A DNA stretch of 64,000 bases from Mesorhizobium sp. LHD-90 (GCF_030929505.1 NZ_JAVFVV010000005.1:124001-188000), one strand, 5' to 3'. Shown: positions 25,818 through 34,400, counted from the stretch's first letter. Translations and numbers: made by a program. The notes: a model not told the origin generated them from the sequence alone.

Positions 25818-26548
25818 TCTTTCCGCATTTTTGACAGGAACTGCGCGACGCGCGGCTGCGCGAGACCGCCCGCTGGATCGAAAAAATCCTTAGTCGGCAG
25901 GTCGACCAGCAGCGTCCCCTTTTCGAGGAAGACGACGCGATTTGATATCTGCCGGGCGAACTCGACTTCGTGGGTGACGAAGACCATGGTCGTGCCTTCG
26001 GCCGCGAGCTTCGCCAGGATGGTCAGCACCTCGGCGGTCATTTCGGGATCGAGCGCGCTGGTCACCTCGTCGAGCAGCAGGTAGCGCGGCTTCATGGCAA
26101 GCGCCCGGCAAATGCCGACGCGCTGGCGCTGGCCGCCCGACAATTGCGCCGGATAGGCGTCGGCGCGGTCGCCGAGACCCACCGAGGCGAGCAGCGCGCG
26201 GCCTTCCGCCTCCGCCTCGTCGCGCGGCCGCTTGAGAACCTCTACCGGCGCCAGCGTGATGTTTTTGAGAGCCGTCATGTGCGGGTAGAGATTGAAAAGC
26301 TGGAACACAGTGCCCGAGCGTTTTCGCGCCTCCGCCAGTTCCTTCGGCTTGCTCACGTCGAACTCGTCGACGGTGATCAGGCCGGCGTCGAGCTTTTCGA
26401 GACCGTTGATGCAACGGATCAAGGTCGACTTGCCGGACCCCGACGAGCCGAGGATAGAAACGACTTCGCCGGGCCGGACGGTGAGATTGACGCCGTTCAG
26501 CACCGTCGCCGCGCCGAAGGACTTTTTGACGTTTTCGACCTTCAGCAT
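25814..26548 (-). CDS. Amino-acid ABC transporter ATP-binding protein
   Basis: The 244-residue ATPase has Walker A GSSGSGKST near residue 34, the signature LSGGQRQRVGICRAL, Walker B YLLLDEVTSALDPE and the switch histidine in VFVTHEVEFA. This is the GlnQ/HisP-type polar amino-acid importer class. The start lies one base after the stop of the upstream permease (TGACATG). The stop codon comes from the tip of the palindromic element, so the last residues (SKMRKD) may not be ancestral. Confidence 0.94.
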   Translation of the reverse strand: MLKVENVKKSFGAATVLNGVNLTVRPGEVVSILGSSGSGKSTLIRCINGLEKLDAGLITVDEFDVSKPKELAEARKRSGTVFQLFNLYPHMTALKNITLAPVEVLKRPRDEAEAEGRALLASVGLGDRADAYPAQLSGGQRQRVGICRALAMKPRYLLLDEVTSALDPEMTAEVLTILAKLAAEGTTMVFVTHEVEFARQISNRVVFLEKGTLLVDLPTKDFFDPAGGLAQPRVAQFLSKMRKD

Positions 26549-26549
26549 G

Positions 26550-27221
26550 TCAGAGACCTCTAAAGGCGCTGTGCGCCCGCAGGCGGTCCTCGAAGCGCGC
26601 GCCGAGCGTCGCCACCAGCTTCGCCGCCAGATAGTAGAGCAGGCCCACGACCGACCAGACGATGAAGGGTTTCAGGGTGCGCAGATTGAGGATGTTGCCG
26701 ATCTTGGTGAGGTCGACGACACCGATGACCGATATCAGAGACGTGACCTGAAGCTGGTTGACCAGCAGCGCCACCAGCGGCCCGACGGAAAACGCCGCGG
26801 CCTGCGGCGCGATCACATGGCGCAGCACCTGCCAGCGTGTCAGCCCGAAGACGCGGGCCGCCTCGACCTGCTCGCGGGCGATGGATTCGATGGCGGAGAC
26901 TCCGATGACATAGACGAAGGCGGCGGTGTTGGCCGACAGCGTGATGACCGCCGCCTCGACCGGCGTGACGTTGACCTTGAAGAAAGCTGGAAAGCCGAAG
27001 AAGACCAGGAACAGTTGCACCAGCACCGGCGAGTTCTTGAGAATCTCTGCGAGGAAGGCGACGAGCTGCGTCAGCACCGGCACGCGGTAGAAACGGATCA
27101 CCGCCCAGAGCGCGCCGATGGCCAGCCCGATCAGGGAAGTGGCCAGGAAAAGGCCGATGGTGGTCGCGAGGCCCTGCGCCAGCAGGACGAGGTCGTAGCT
27201 GGTGAAATCGGTGAACCGCAT
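26550..27221 (-). CDS. Amino-acid ABC transporter permease
   Basis: The 223-residue protein has about five membrane segments. The His/Glu/Gln-type permease signatures include LSANTAAFVYVIGVSAIESI and the EAA-like loop EQVEAARVFGLTRWQVLRHV, which contacts the ATPase. Its ATG shares one base with the stop of the preceding permease (TGATG), showing tight coupling. The two permeases form the heterodimeric channel of the importer. Confidence 0.93.
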   Translation of the reverse strand: MRFTDFTSYDLVLLAQGLATTIGLFLATSLIGLAIGALWAVIRFYRVPVLTQLVAFLAEILKNSPVLVQLFLVFFGFPAFFKVNVTPVEAAVITLSANTAAFVYVIGVSAIESIAREQVEAARVFGLTRWQVLRHVIAPQAAAFSVGPLVALLVNQLQVTSLISVIGVVDLTKIGNILNLRTLKPFIVWSVVGLLYYLAAKLVATLGARFEDRLRAHSAFRGL

Positions 27222-27892
27222 CAGCCGACAGGCTCCAGCATGTCGCGGTTCAAGCGCCGGTGCAGCAGGCCGATGCCGAGCGAGACAAGCCAGGTGAGCG
27301 CCGCATAGACCACGAGCAGCACGACATAGATCTCGAACGGCCGGAACGTGTCGGAAGCGACGATCTTGGCCGAGCCGGTCAGTTCGTTGAGCGTGATGGT
27401 CGACAGGATCGACGAGGTCAGGATCATGTTGATCAGCACCGAGCCGAGCGGCCTCACCGATGTGCGAAGCGCGATCGGCAGCACGATGCGTGTGAAGGTC
27501 TTACGTTTCGACAGGCCGCTGACTTCGGCGGCTTCGAGGATGCCGTTGTCGATGGCGAGGATGCCGGAACGGATCACGTCGGAGGCGTAGGCGCCGCCGG
27601 CGATCGACAGCGCGATGACGCCGGTGGTGAAGGCGTCGATATAGATGCCGATCTCCGGCAGCCCGTAATAGAAGAAGAAAAGCTGCACGATGAACGGGAT
27701 GTTGCGGAAGAGGTCGACATAAACGAAGGCCAGCCGCCGCACCCAACCCGCCGCCGAGGTGCGGGCGATGGCGACCAGCATGCCGAGGATGACCGAGCCG
27801 ATCAGCGACAGGATACAGGCCTGAACCGTCAGCAGCGCACCCTCGGCCAGAAAGCCGATATGCGGCGCAAGGATAGTCAGGTCGAACCGCAC
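27221..27892 (-). CDS. Amino-acid ABC transporter permease
   Basis: The 223-residue protein has about five membrane segments and the same family features (RNIPFIVQLFFFYYGLPEIG, GGAYASDVIRSGILAIDNGI, LEAAEVSGLSKRKTFTRIVL). The start is GTG with GGGGA upstream. It is the first transporter gene. The 145 bases upstream, to the flavoenzyme stop at 28038, probably hold the promoter, although read-through from the flavoenzyme gene is possible. Confidence 0.93.
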   Translation of the reverse strand: MRFDLTILAPHIGFLAEGALLTVQACILSLIGSVILGMLVAIARTSAAGWVRRLAFVYVDLFRNIPFIVQLFFFYYGLPEIGIYIDAFTTGVIALSIAGGAYASDVIRSGILAIDNGILEAAEVSGLSKRKTFTRIVLPIALRTSVRPLGSVLINMILTSSILSTITLNELTGSAKIVASDTFRPFEIYVVLLVVYAALTWLVSLGIGLLHRRLNRDMLEPVG

Positions 27893-28037
27893 GTGTCCCC
27901 GTATGCGCGAGTGAAACCGGTTTCACTCTGCGGTCTTATCGAGATGCTGTCAATCGGTTGGCAATTGTCATGATGTTGTGCCGGCCTGACGCCTTGGACC
28001 GCGTCTGCCGTAAACCTGCGTTCGCGCGAGACCTATC

Positions 28038-29207
28038 TCAGATGACGTTCAATTCGCGGAACGGCCGGTTGTCGCGGATACGCTCGTAGCCGAACGCCGA
28101 CGCATCGATCGTGCGGTAGCCGCCATGCACAACGAGTTCCGCCAAAGCCTTGCCGACCGCCGGCGCCTGCTGCAGGCCGTGGCCGGAGAAGCCGTTGGCG
28201 AAGAGGAAATTTCTCACCTGAGGATGCGGGCCGACGACGGCGTTCTGGTCGAGCGTATTGTAGTCGTAGTGGCCGGCCCAGGCGCGTGTCGCCTTGATCG
28301 CCTCGAAGGCGGGGATGCGGGTGGCAAGCACCGGCCAGATCGTCTCCTCGAACAGCGGCCAGTCCGGATCGAAATCACCGGGATCGGCGGTAGCGTCCGT
28401 CTCGTAAGGCTCGGCGCCGCCGGTGATGTAGACCGATCCTTCCGGCCGCACATAGATGCCGGACGGGTCGACCAGCAGCGGCATGTCGTCGAACTTTTCG
28501 CGCGCCTCGAACACGAAGACGCTGCGCTTGCGCGGCTCGACCGGCAGGGCCAATCCCGCCAACGCCGCCACCTTGCCGGCGTTCGGGCCGGCGGCGTTGA
28601 CGACGATGCCGGCTTCCAGCCGCTCGCCATTGTCGAGCATCACGCCGGTAACCTTGGCGCCGTCGCGGTCGATGCCGGCGACGGCGGCGGTGATGAAATC
28701 GATATGCTTTGTCCGCAGCGCCTTGCGGAACAGCATCAGCAGCGCATGCGCGTCGAACCAGCCTTCGCCGCTGCGTCCCCACGCGCCGGCGACAATACCT
28801 TCCGGCGACAGCCAGGAGAAACGGCGCGCCAGGGCCTCGGCGTCCTCCAGCAGGATATCGGCGCCCTCGGCCGCCTGCGCCTCGTGGTTGGCCTTGAGCA
28901 CCGGAAACCCATCCTCGCTGGCGAGGATGAGATAACCGTTTTCATGGAAGGTTATGTCGGCATCGGCGCCGAACTCTTCCTTCAGCCGGCGGAACAGGCC
29001 GAGCGTGAATTGCGACAGGCGGATGTTTTCGGGGATGGAAAATTGCTGGCGGATCGAGGCTGCGGACAGCGTCGTGGCGGAATGCGTGAATTGCGGATCG
29101 CGCTCGACCAGCGCGATCGAGCCGGAAAAACCTTCCTCGCGCAAATAGTAGGCGATCGAGCTTCCGACGATTGCTCCGCCAACGATGACGATATCGTATC
29201 GCGCCAT
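28038..29207 (-). CDS. FAD-dependent oxidoreductase of the D-amino-acid/sarcosine oxidase (DAO) family
   Basis: The 389-residue protein starts with a dinucleotide-binding motif (YDIVIVGGAIVGSSIAYYLR). It has the DAO-family middle segment MLDNGERLEAGIVVNAAGPN and a C-terminal FLFANGFSGHGLQQAPAVGK, the conserved FAD-binding GFSGHG block. Family members oxidise amino acids, sarcosine, glycine or N-alkylated amines. It lies upstream of the amino-acid ABC genes on the same strand and may act on what they import. It diverges from the CoA-ester lyase across 99 bases. Confidence 0.9.
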   Translation of the reverse strand: MARYDIVIVGGAIVGSSIAYYLREEGFSGSIALVERDPQFTHSATTLSAASIRQQFSIPENIRLSQFTLGLFRRLKEEFGADADITFHENGYLILASEDGFPVLKANHEAQAAEGADILLEDAEALARRFSWLSPEGIVAGAWGRSGEGWFDAHALLMLFRKALRTKHIDFITAAVAGIDRDGAKVTGVMLDNGERLEAGIVVNAAGPNAGKVAALAGLALPVEPRKRSVFVFEAREKFDDMPLLVDPSGIYVRPEGSVYITGGAEPYETDATADPGDFDPDWPLFEETIWPVLATRIPAFEAIKATRAWAGHYDYNTLDQNAVVGPHPQVRNFLFANGFSGHGLQQAPAVGKALAELVVHGGYRTIDASAFGYERIRDNRPFRELNVI

Positions 29208-29306
29208 GCTGTTCCGCTTGTCCCGTTTCCAAAGGCCCTAACAAGCAGCAAGGGCGCCGCAAGGCAAGCTCTTGCAAGGGCCAGCCCGGCAGGGCAAGAA
29301 GGCCAC

Positions 29307-30182
29307 ATGTCCTCGCCCGCCGACCGGCCCTTCCGCTCCGTCCTCTACATGCCCGCGACCAACGAAAGGGCGCTGGCGAAGGCCGCCACGCTCGCCTGCG
29401 ATGCGGTGATTGTTGATCTCGAAGATGCAGTGGCGCCGGAGCAGAAGTCGGAAGCACGGAAGCATCTGAAGGACTGGTTCGCCGCGCGCGCCGCCAAACC
29501 TGCGGCGACGATCATACGCATCAATGCGCTGTCGAGCGAATGGGGCGCCGAGGATCTGGCGCTGGCGCGAAAACTCGAGCCGGACGGCATCCTGCTGCCG
29601 AAGATCGACACACCGCGCGACATTCTCGAGGCCGGCGACGCGCTCGACGACGAGACCGCGCCGGAGACGGTGAAACTGTGGGCAATGGTCGAGACGCCAA
29701 AAGCTGTGCTCAACCTCGGCGCCATCGCCGAGCTCGGCCGCGACCCGGCCTCGCGGTTGGCCGGGCTGGTGGCCGGCACCAACGATCTGGCGAAAGACAC
29801 CGGCATGCTGATGACGCCGGACCGGCGCTACCTGCTGCCCTGGCTGATGCAGATCGTGCTGGCGGCACGCGCCGGCGGGCTGGTGGCGCTGGACGGCGTG
29901 ATGAACGAATTCCGCGACCTCCATGACTTCGGGCGCGAATGCACCGATGGCGCGGCGATGGGATTCGACGGCAAGACGTTGATCCATCCGGCGCAGATCG
30001 AGCCGGCCAACAAGGCATTTTCGCCATCGGAAGCGGCCGTGGCCGAGGCGCGAGCGATCGTCGAAGCGTTCGCGCGGCCCGAAAATGCCGGCAAGGGCGT
30101 CATTTCCCTCGAAGGCCGCATGGTTGAGCGCCTGCATCTGATGCAGGCCGAGCGGCTGCTCGGGCGCGCCATGCGGCCTTGA
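29307..30182 (+). CDS. HpcH/HpaI-CitE family CoA-ester lyase
   Basis: The 291-residue protein starts at the ATG giving MSSPADRPFRSVLYMPATNE, with GAAGG upstream; the longer open frame back to 28125 is an antisense artefact. Landmarks of the CitE/malyl-CoA lyase family are CDAVIVDLEDAVAPEQK, then RINALSSEWGAEDL, VETPKAVLNLGAIA and GFDGKTLIHPAQIEPANKAF. Members cleave or form 3-hydroxyacyl-CoA or acid thioester bonds (for example malyl-CoA or citramalyl-CoA) with Mg2+. No malate-CoA ligase or citrate-lyase subunit is near, so the exact substrate is open. Confidence 0.92.
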   Translation: MSSPADRPFRSVLYMPATNERALAKAATLACDAVIVDLEDAVAPEQKSEARKHLKDWFAARAAKPAATIIRINALSSEWGAEDLALARKLEPDGILLPKIDTPRDILEAGDALDDETAPETVKLWAMVETPKAVLNLGAIAELGRDPASRLAGLVAGTNDLAKDTGMLMTPDRRYLLPWLMQIVLAARAGGLVALDGVMNEFRDLHDFGRECTDGAAMGFDGKTLIHPAQIEPANKAFSPSEAAVAEARAIVEAFARPENAGKGVISLEGRMVERLHLMQAERLLGRAMRP

Positions 30183-30233
30183 ATTCGCCAGGCTGGATCG
30201 TAATTGATCTCACTGGACAGCTAGCTGGAGGCA

Positions 30234-30443
30234 ATGATGAAGCTCTACCGTTTCCTGACCGGACCGGACGATTCCAGCTTCTGCCACAAGGTAACGGCGG
30301 CGATGAACAAGGGCTGGCACTTGTTCGGGTCGCCAACCTATTCCTTCGACGCCGAGACCAAGACCATGCGCTGCGGCCAGGCCGTGGTGAAGGACGTCGA
30401 GGGCAGAGATTACGAGCCGGGCATCAAGCTCAGCGAGTTTTAG
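30234..30443 (+). CDS. DUF1737 domain small protein
   Basis: This 69-residue protein matches the DUF1737 family: MKLYRFLTGPDDSSFCHKVT near the N-terminus, then NKGWHLFGSPTYSFD and a C-terminal QAVVKD. GGAGG precedes the tandem ATGATG start. It lies 51 bases after the CoA-ester lyase on the same strand, so they are probably co-transcribed. Function unknown. Confidence 0.85.
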   Translation: MMKLYRFLTGPDDSSFCHKVTAAMNKGWHLFGSPTYSFDAETKTMRCGQAVVKDVEGRDYEPGIKLSEF

Positions 30444-30467
30444 GCGGCTCGCGTCACCCTTTGCCGC

Positions 30468-31319
30468 TCACTTCCCATCGCGCAGGAAGGCCGCGAAGGC
30501 GTCGGAATAGTCCGGGTGCCAGCGCGACAGCGGCGGGCGGTTCTCGACGATGTCGCCGGCCGCCCAGCGGATTCGCTTCTCGTCAAGCGCGCGCGGCACG
30601 TCGTTGTCGGGGCACAGGATGTAGAAGTCGCCACGCTCCAGGCTTTGCAGCATGAAATCCACCGTCTGCTCCGGCGTCCAGGCGCCTGACGGCTTTTCGG
30701 TTCGTCCGCCGGCGGCCAGTGGAGTGAAGACGAAGCCGGGGATGAGCAGATGCGCGCCGACCTGGCAGTCCTTGGTGTTGCGCAATTCGTGCTGCAACGC
30801 CTCGGTAAAGGTTTTCACGCCGGCCTTGGAGACGTTGTAGGCCGGGTCGCCGGGCGGCGTGGTGATGCCCTGCTTCGAGCCGGTGTTGATGATGAGCCCC
30901 GGCTTTCCGCGGGCGATCATGCCCGGCGCGAAGACGCGGCTGCCGTGGATGACACCCCACAGATTGACGGCAAGGACCCGTTCCCAGTTCTCGATGGGTC
31001 CGAACAGCGCGCTGCCGGGCTGGACACCGGCATTGTTCATCAGCACGTCGACACCGCCAAAAGTTTCGGCGACGCTGCGCTCCAGCGCCACGATGTCGTC
31101 GACGCGGCTGACGTCGGTCTCGACAGCCATCACGTCGTCCTTGCCGGCAGCAGCCAGGATCACCTGCGCGCGGGCATCCGCCAGCCGCTTGGCGCCGATG
31201 TCGGCGATGCAGACTTTCAGGCCCATCGAGGCGAATTTTTTCGCAGCGGCGAGCCCGATGCCGGAAGCCCCGCCGGTAATTACGGCGACGGCGCCGGGGA
31301 CAAGAGCGGGGTGGGGCAT
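30468..31319 (-). CDS. Short-chain dehydrogenase/reductase (SDR)
   Basis: The 283-residue classical SDR has the cofactor motif TGGASGIG (in VAVITGGASGIGLAAAKKFA), NNAG at VLMNNAGVQPG, catalytic serine in NTGSKQG and the YxxxK pair in PAYNVSKAGVKT. The aspartate in CIADIG after beta-2 suggests NAD(H) preference. AGGAG precedes the ATG. It is monocistronic and convergent with the DUF1737 gene. The substrate is unknown. Confidence 0.92.
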   Translation of the reverse strand: MPHPALVPGAVAVITGGASGIGLAAAKKFASMGLKVCIADIGAKRLADARAQVILAAAGKDDVMAVETDVSRVDDIVALERSVAETFGGVDVLMNNAGVQPGSALFGPIENWERVLAVNLWGVIHGSRVFAPGMIARGKPGLIINTGSKQGITTPPGDPAYNVSKAGVKTFTEALQHELRNTKDCQVGAHLLIPGFVFTPLAAGGRTEKPSGAWTPEQTVDFMLQSLERGDFYILCPDNDVPRALDEKRIRWAAGDIVENRPPLSRWHPDYSDAFAAFLRDGK

Positions 31320-32019
31320 GAGGAACTCCTGGAGGGCAGGTGAAAAACGGGGAGGCGATGATATTTGCACCCGCCAAAGGATGGAAACAACAGCCAACAC
31401 GGACAGCCGTCCTCATCGCCACGCCCGCTTTCGCGTCTGGCCATTGTTGAGAGAACGCTCCCTTTCGGGAGTAGTCGGGAAGCGGGGCGCGAGGCCGTGC
31501 CTCCTAATTTATAATACGTGGCGCGACGTCCGCGCCCCGCCGGCGACTTTGGGCTCTGTCCCGTCCTGCTTCGCGACAGCTCCGGCTCCGGCTTTCGCCT
31601 CGGCTGGCCGTGCTTAAGCGCGTCGTCCAGCGCACACCGCACGTAGTTGCGGAGGGAGGACCTTCGGACAAAGCCTCCCCGGGCGCGGGCTACGTCTTCC
31701 CGCACCGGAGGCGCCGGTTCCTCCCCACAGACCACCGTCATGATCGGCGTTCCCGCAGGAGAAACTGGCAGCAAGTATGCGCGTGGTTTTGGGGAGGGGG
31801 ACGGCGGGCACGATTTTTTTGTCGAAGGCGGTTGCGTCTAAGAAGTGCCTGCGAGCGATTTCAACGGGTTGGCGAAGGCAAGACGGCTCCGGCAGAAAAA
31901 TTTCTTCCAGGCGGCGCATTTTCCATCCCCGTTTTGGGTCACCGTGTTGCGCCTTTCGGGGTCGCCGGAGCGCTTCGTCGGGTGGGAAATTCGGGGACCT
32001 CACGTCGCAGCGGCGTGCC
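31320..32019. other. 700-bp intergenic block with no supported gene
   Basis: This gap lies between the SDR start and the end of the PanB-like gene, both on the minus strand. Several overlapping frames stay open on both strands, but their products (arginine/proline-rich, no recognisable domain) look like chance frames. A short CTCCC-TTTC-GGGAG hairpin occurs near 31460. No tmRNA, RNase P or SRP RNA hallmark was found. It could be a gene remnant, a repeat or an unrecognised RNA. Confidence 0.4.
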
Positions 32020-32850
32020 TTATTCCTGCCGGCCGTTCGATGCTTCCTGAAAGCGAGCCAGTTCGTTCTCCGGGATCCGCGCGTTCTCCGCCTCGCCGGG
32101 GTAGCCGCCAGAGGCGACATCGGCGCGGAAACCAGAAAGCGCCTTCACCCGTTCGTCGCGCACCTTCTGGTGAAGCGAAGCGAGGTCGCCCCAGGCGCGG
32201 GCATGGCGCGGCAGGCGTTTTACCTCTCCGCATATGTCGGAAGTGAAAAGAAAAATCACGTCGGCGTCCGGGCCGGAGCCGAGCGACACGGTGACGAGGC
32301 CGGTGCGGCGATTGATCTCCGCCATCACGGCGGCGGGGATGACCTCGCATTCCACGGCGAAGGCACCGGCATCCTCAAGCCGCCGGAAACGGTCGAACAG
32401 GTCGAGCGCCTCATCGGCCGTCTTGCCGACGGCGCGCACGCCGCCGACCCAGGTCGATTTGCGCGGCACGAATCCGAGATGGCCCATGACCGGAATCTGC
32501 TCGGCCGAAAGCATCTTCACCGTGTCCCAGCCGCGCCCGGTGATGACCGCGTCGGCGCCCGCGACGATGGCCGAGAAGGCGGTGCGCAAAACCTCTTCGG
32601 CCGTGATCGCATCGGCAAAGCCGAGTGCGGCGGTAACGAAGACTTTTTTCGAGCCTTCGCGCACCTTCGCCACGTTGACGGCGCGACACACCACCATCTC
32701 GACGCCGGCGGCTTCGGCAGCCGCCGCTTCATCTGCGGTCTCCGCCGTCACCTGCGCTGCATGGCGGCCGCTGCCCTTCAGGGCGCGCAAACCGGCGACG
32801 GTAATGCCGCGCTCGACCTCACGGCCGCCAAAATCGAAAATGCGGGGCAT
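32020..32850 (-). CDS. PanB-like (3-methyl-2-oxobutanoate hydroxymethyltransferase family) protein lacking canonical metal ligands
   Basis: The C-terminal two-thirds of this 276-residue protein match PanB (IPVMGHLGFVPRK at 119-131, VRAVGKTADEALDLFDRF, ECEVIPA at 167-173). The N-terminal active-site blocks have changed. The VGDS segment that carries one Mg2+-binding aspartate reads VCRA (54-57), the VVDMPF segment reads FVTAAL (71-76), and the KLEGG segment reads ITGRG (103-107). True ketopantoate synthesis is therefore doubtful. It is last in the ribose-type ABC operon, 12 bases after rbsD, so a sugar-derived aldol substrate is more plausible. Confidence 0.8.
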   Translation of the reverse strand: MPRIFDFGGREVERGITVAGLRALKGSGRHAAQVTAETADEAAAAEAAGVEMVVCRAVNVAKVREGSKKVFVTAALGFADAITAEEVLRTAFSAIVAGADAVITGRGWDTVKMLSAEQIPVMGHLGFVPRKSTWVGGVRAVGKTADEALDLFDRFRRLEDAGAFAVECEVIPAAVMAEINRRTGLVTVSLGSGPDADVIFLFTSDICGEVKRLPRHARAWGDLASLHQKVRDERVKALSGFRADVASGGYPGEAENARIPENELARFQEASNGRQE

Positions 32851-32862
32851 GTTTTGCCGGGC

Positions 32863-33321
32863 TTATTTCATCTTCTTCGCATAATAGTCGGGCGCCACGA
32901 TGCCGGGCTTGGAAAACCACTTCGGCACGTCGACGCCGGAATAGAGCAGTATGTTGCCCCAGGGGTCGAAGGCGCCGGTGCGCACGATCACCTTGGCTTT
33001 GGCCGCCATCTCGCCAAGGATCGTCTCGTGCTTGATCGGCGCGTGCTCGGCGTCGGCGAACAGGCGCTTCACCTTCTCAAGCAGCGGCGCATTGTGGGCC
33101 GGCAGCGTGTCGGCATAGGACACTTTTTCGGCGATCAGATTCTCGGCGATCGGGGTGAGCACCGTCTCCAGATCCGGCACGTCGGGAGTGATGGCGAGAT
33201 CGATGCGCCAGGCACTCGACGGGATCGGAAAGCCGGCGTCGCAGATGATCATCAGGTCGCCGTGGCCCATCGAGGCGATGGCGTGGGAAAGCTCGGCGTT
33301 GAGCAGTCTGTTGCGGTTCAC
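32863..33321 (-). CDS. rbsD: RbsD/FucU family sugar pyranase (mutarotase)
   Basis: I place the start at GTG 33321, which overlaps the ribokinase stop as GTGA and has AAGGA 7 bases upstream; an ATG at 33336 is the alternative. The roughly 152-residue protein has the family core SHAIASMGHGDLMIICDAGFP, with the catalytic histidine in GHGD. Its C-terminus, PWGNILLYSGV, is also typical. RbsD converts beta-pyranose to the furanose form of ribose for phosphorylation. Its place next to ribokinase and a ribose-type ABC supports a pentose or pentose-like substrate. Confidence 0.88.
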   Translation of the reverse strand: MNRNRLLNAELSHAIASMGHGDLMIICDAGFPIPSSAWRIDLAITPDVPDLETVLTPIAENLIAEKVSYADTLPAHNAPLLEKVKRLFADAEHAPIKHETILGEMAAKAKVIVRTGAFDPWGNILLYSGVDVPKWFSKPGIVAPDYYAKKMK

Positions 33322-34268
33322 GGTTTTTCCTTCCATGTGGTTTCGAGCGCACGGGCATACATCGCGTCGGCGCTGGCGCGGTCCGGCAGGCCGGGAATGA
33401 CGCCGAGTTTGGTGCAGGCGATGCCGCCGCAGACGACGCCGAAGCGCACGGCATCGACGATGCCGCGGCCTTCGGCAAGCGCCACGGCGAAACCGGAATT
33501 GAAGGCGTCGCCGGCGCCGGTGGTGTCGACCACCTCGACCGGAACGGCCGGCACCATGATGTCGAGCTCTTCGGTGAGGATCAGCGCACCGGCGCGGCCG
33601 AGCGTGACGACGACATTTTTCACGCCGCGCCGGCGCAGCTCACCGGCCAGTTCGCGCGACGAGCGCGGATCGTCGGCAGGCAGGCCGAGTAGGATGCGTA
33701 GCTCGCTCTCGTTGGGCGTTAGATAATCGACGGAAGCGAAGATCGTGTCCGGCAGGGCGCGCGCCGGCGCCGGGTTGAGGATGGTTTTCGCGCCGTGCTT
33801 GCGGCCGAGTTCCATGGCGCGCGACGCCGCCGCGGTCGGCACTTCCAGCACGGTCATCACCACGTCGCTGCCGGCGATCCGGCGTTCGGCGGCATCGACC
33901 GCACCGGCGTCGAGCAGCTCGTTCGCCCCCATGTCGAGGATGATGAAATTCTCGCCCTTGTCGTTGAGGATGATGAAACCGACGCCGGTGGCGCGCTCGG
34001 TACGCGTCAAGACGAACTCCGTGTCGACGCCCTCGGCGGCATAGAGATCGGTGGCGATGCCGGCGAGCTTGTCGCTGCCGATATAGGCGACGAGGCCGGA
34101 GGAAGCGCCCAGCCGCGCCGTGCCGACTGACTGGTTCGAGCCCTTGCCGCCCGGCCCCATGTCGAAATCCGTGCCGAGCATGGTTTCGCCGAAGATCGGC
34201 AGCTTTGGCGCACGCATGGTCAGGCCGACGGCGAAGCTGCCGACGATGGTGATGTTGGGTCTGGTCAT
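33318..34268 (-). CDS. rbsK: Ribokinase / PfkB-family carbohydrate kinase
   Basis: The 316-residue kinase has the N-terminal PfkB signature around GPGGKGSNQSVGTARLGASS and the C-terminal DTTGAGDAFNSGFAVALAEG with the catalytic aspartate and anion hole. Ribokinases phosphorylate ribose at O5. It is downstream of the ABC ATPase with a hairpin between, and overlaps rbsD. Given the unusual operon, the sugar could be a ribose derivative. Confidence 0.9.
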   Translation of the reverse strand: MTRPNITIVGSFAVGLTMRAPKLPIFGETMLGTDFDMGPGGKGSNQSVGTARLGASSGLVAYIGSDKLAGIATDLYAAEGVDTEFVLTRTERATGVGFIILNDKGENFIILDMGANELLDAGAVDAAERRIAGSDVVMTVLEVPTAAASRAMELGRKHGAKTILNPAPARALPDTIFASVDYLTPNESELRILLGLPADDPRSSRELAGELRRRGVKNVVVTLGRAGALILTEELDIMVPAVPVEVVDTTGAGDAFNSGFAVALAEGRGIVDAVRFGVVCGGIACTKLGVIPGLPDRASADAMYARALETTWKEKP

Positions 34269-34307
34269 AGTTTGCTCATGGCCAAAACGAAGGATTGCGG
34301 CACGACA

Positions 34308-34400
34308 GAGAAATCCGGGGACAGTTTACTTAATTCCGCCACACCCACAGGCGCGGCAAAGGAGCTGACCGGAATTGAGTAAACTGTCCCCGGATTTCTC
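34308..34400. repeat. REP-like hairpin with 31-bp arms between the ABC ATPase and ribokinase genes
   Basis: GAGAAATCCGGGGACAGTTT starts the left arm (34308-34338). The right arm (34370-34400) is its inverse with a single mismatch over 31 bases. The loop is about 31 bases. The sequence resembles the CCGGGGACAGTTTACT motifs found next to Y1 REP-associated transposases in many proteobacteria; no transposase is present here. The tip overlaps the ATPase stop codon. Confidence 0.85.

Noticed and set aside
28125-29306. N-terminal extension of the CoA-ester lyase
   Set aside because: The extra 394 codons are antisense to the flavoenzyme. The natural start at 29307 has a ribosome site and family-typical N-terminus.
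31614-32120. 168-codon minus-strand frame between SDR and PanB-like genes
   Set aside because: No domain, arginine/proline-rich, overlaps the end of the PanB-like gene; kept only as part of an unexplained block.
32020-32850. Assignment as panB for pantothenate synthesis
   Set aside because: Metal-binding segments of PanB are substituted and there is no panC nearby; the operon is for a sugar.
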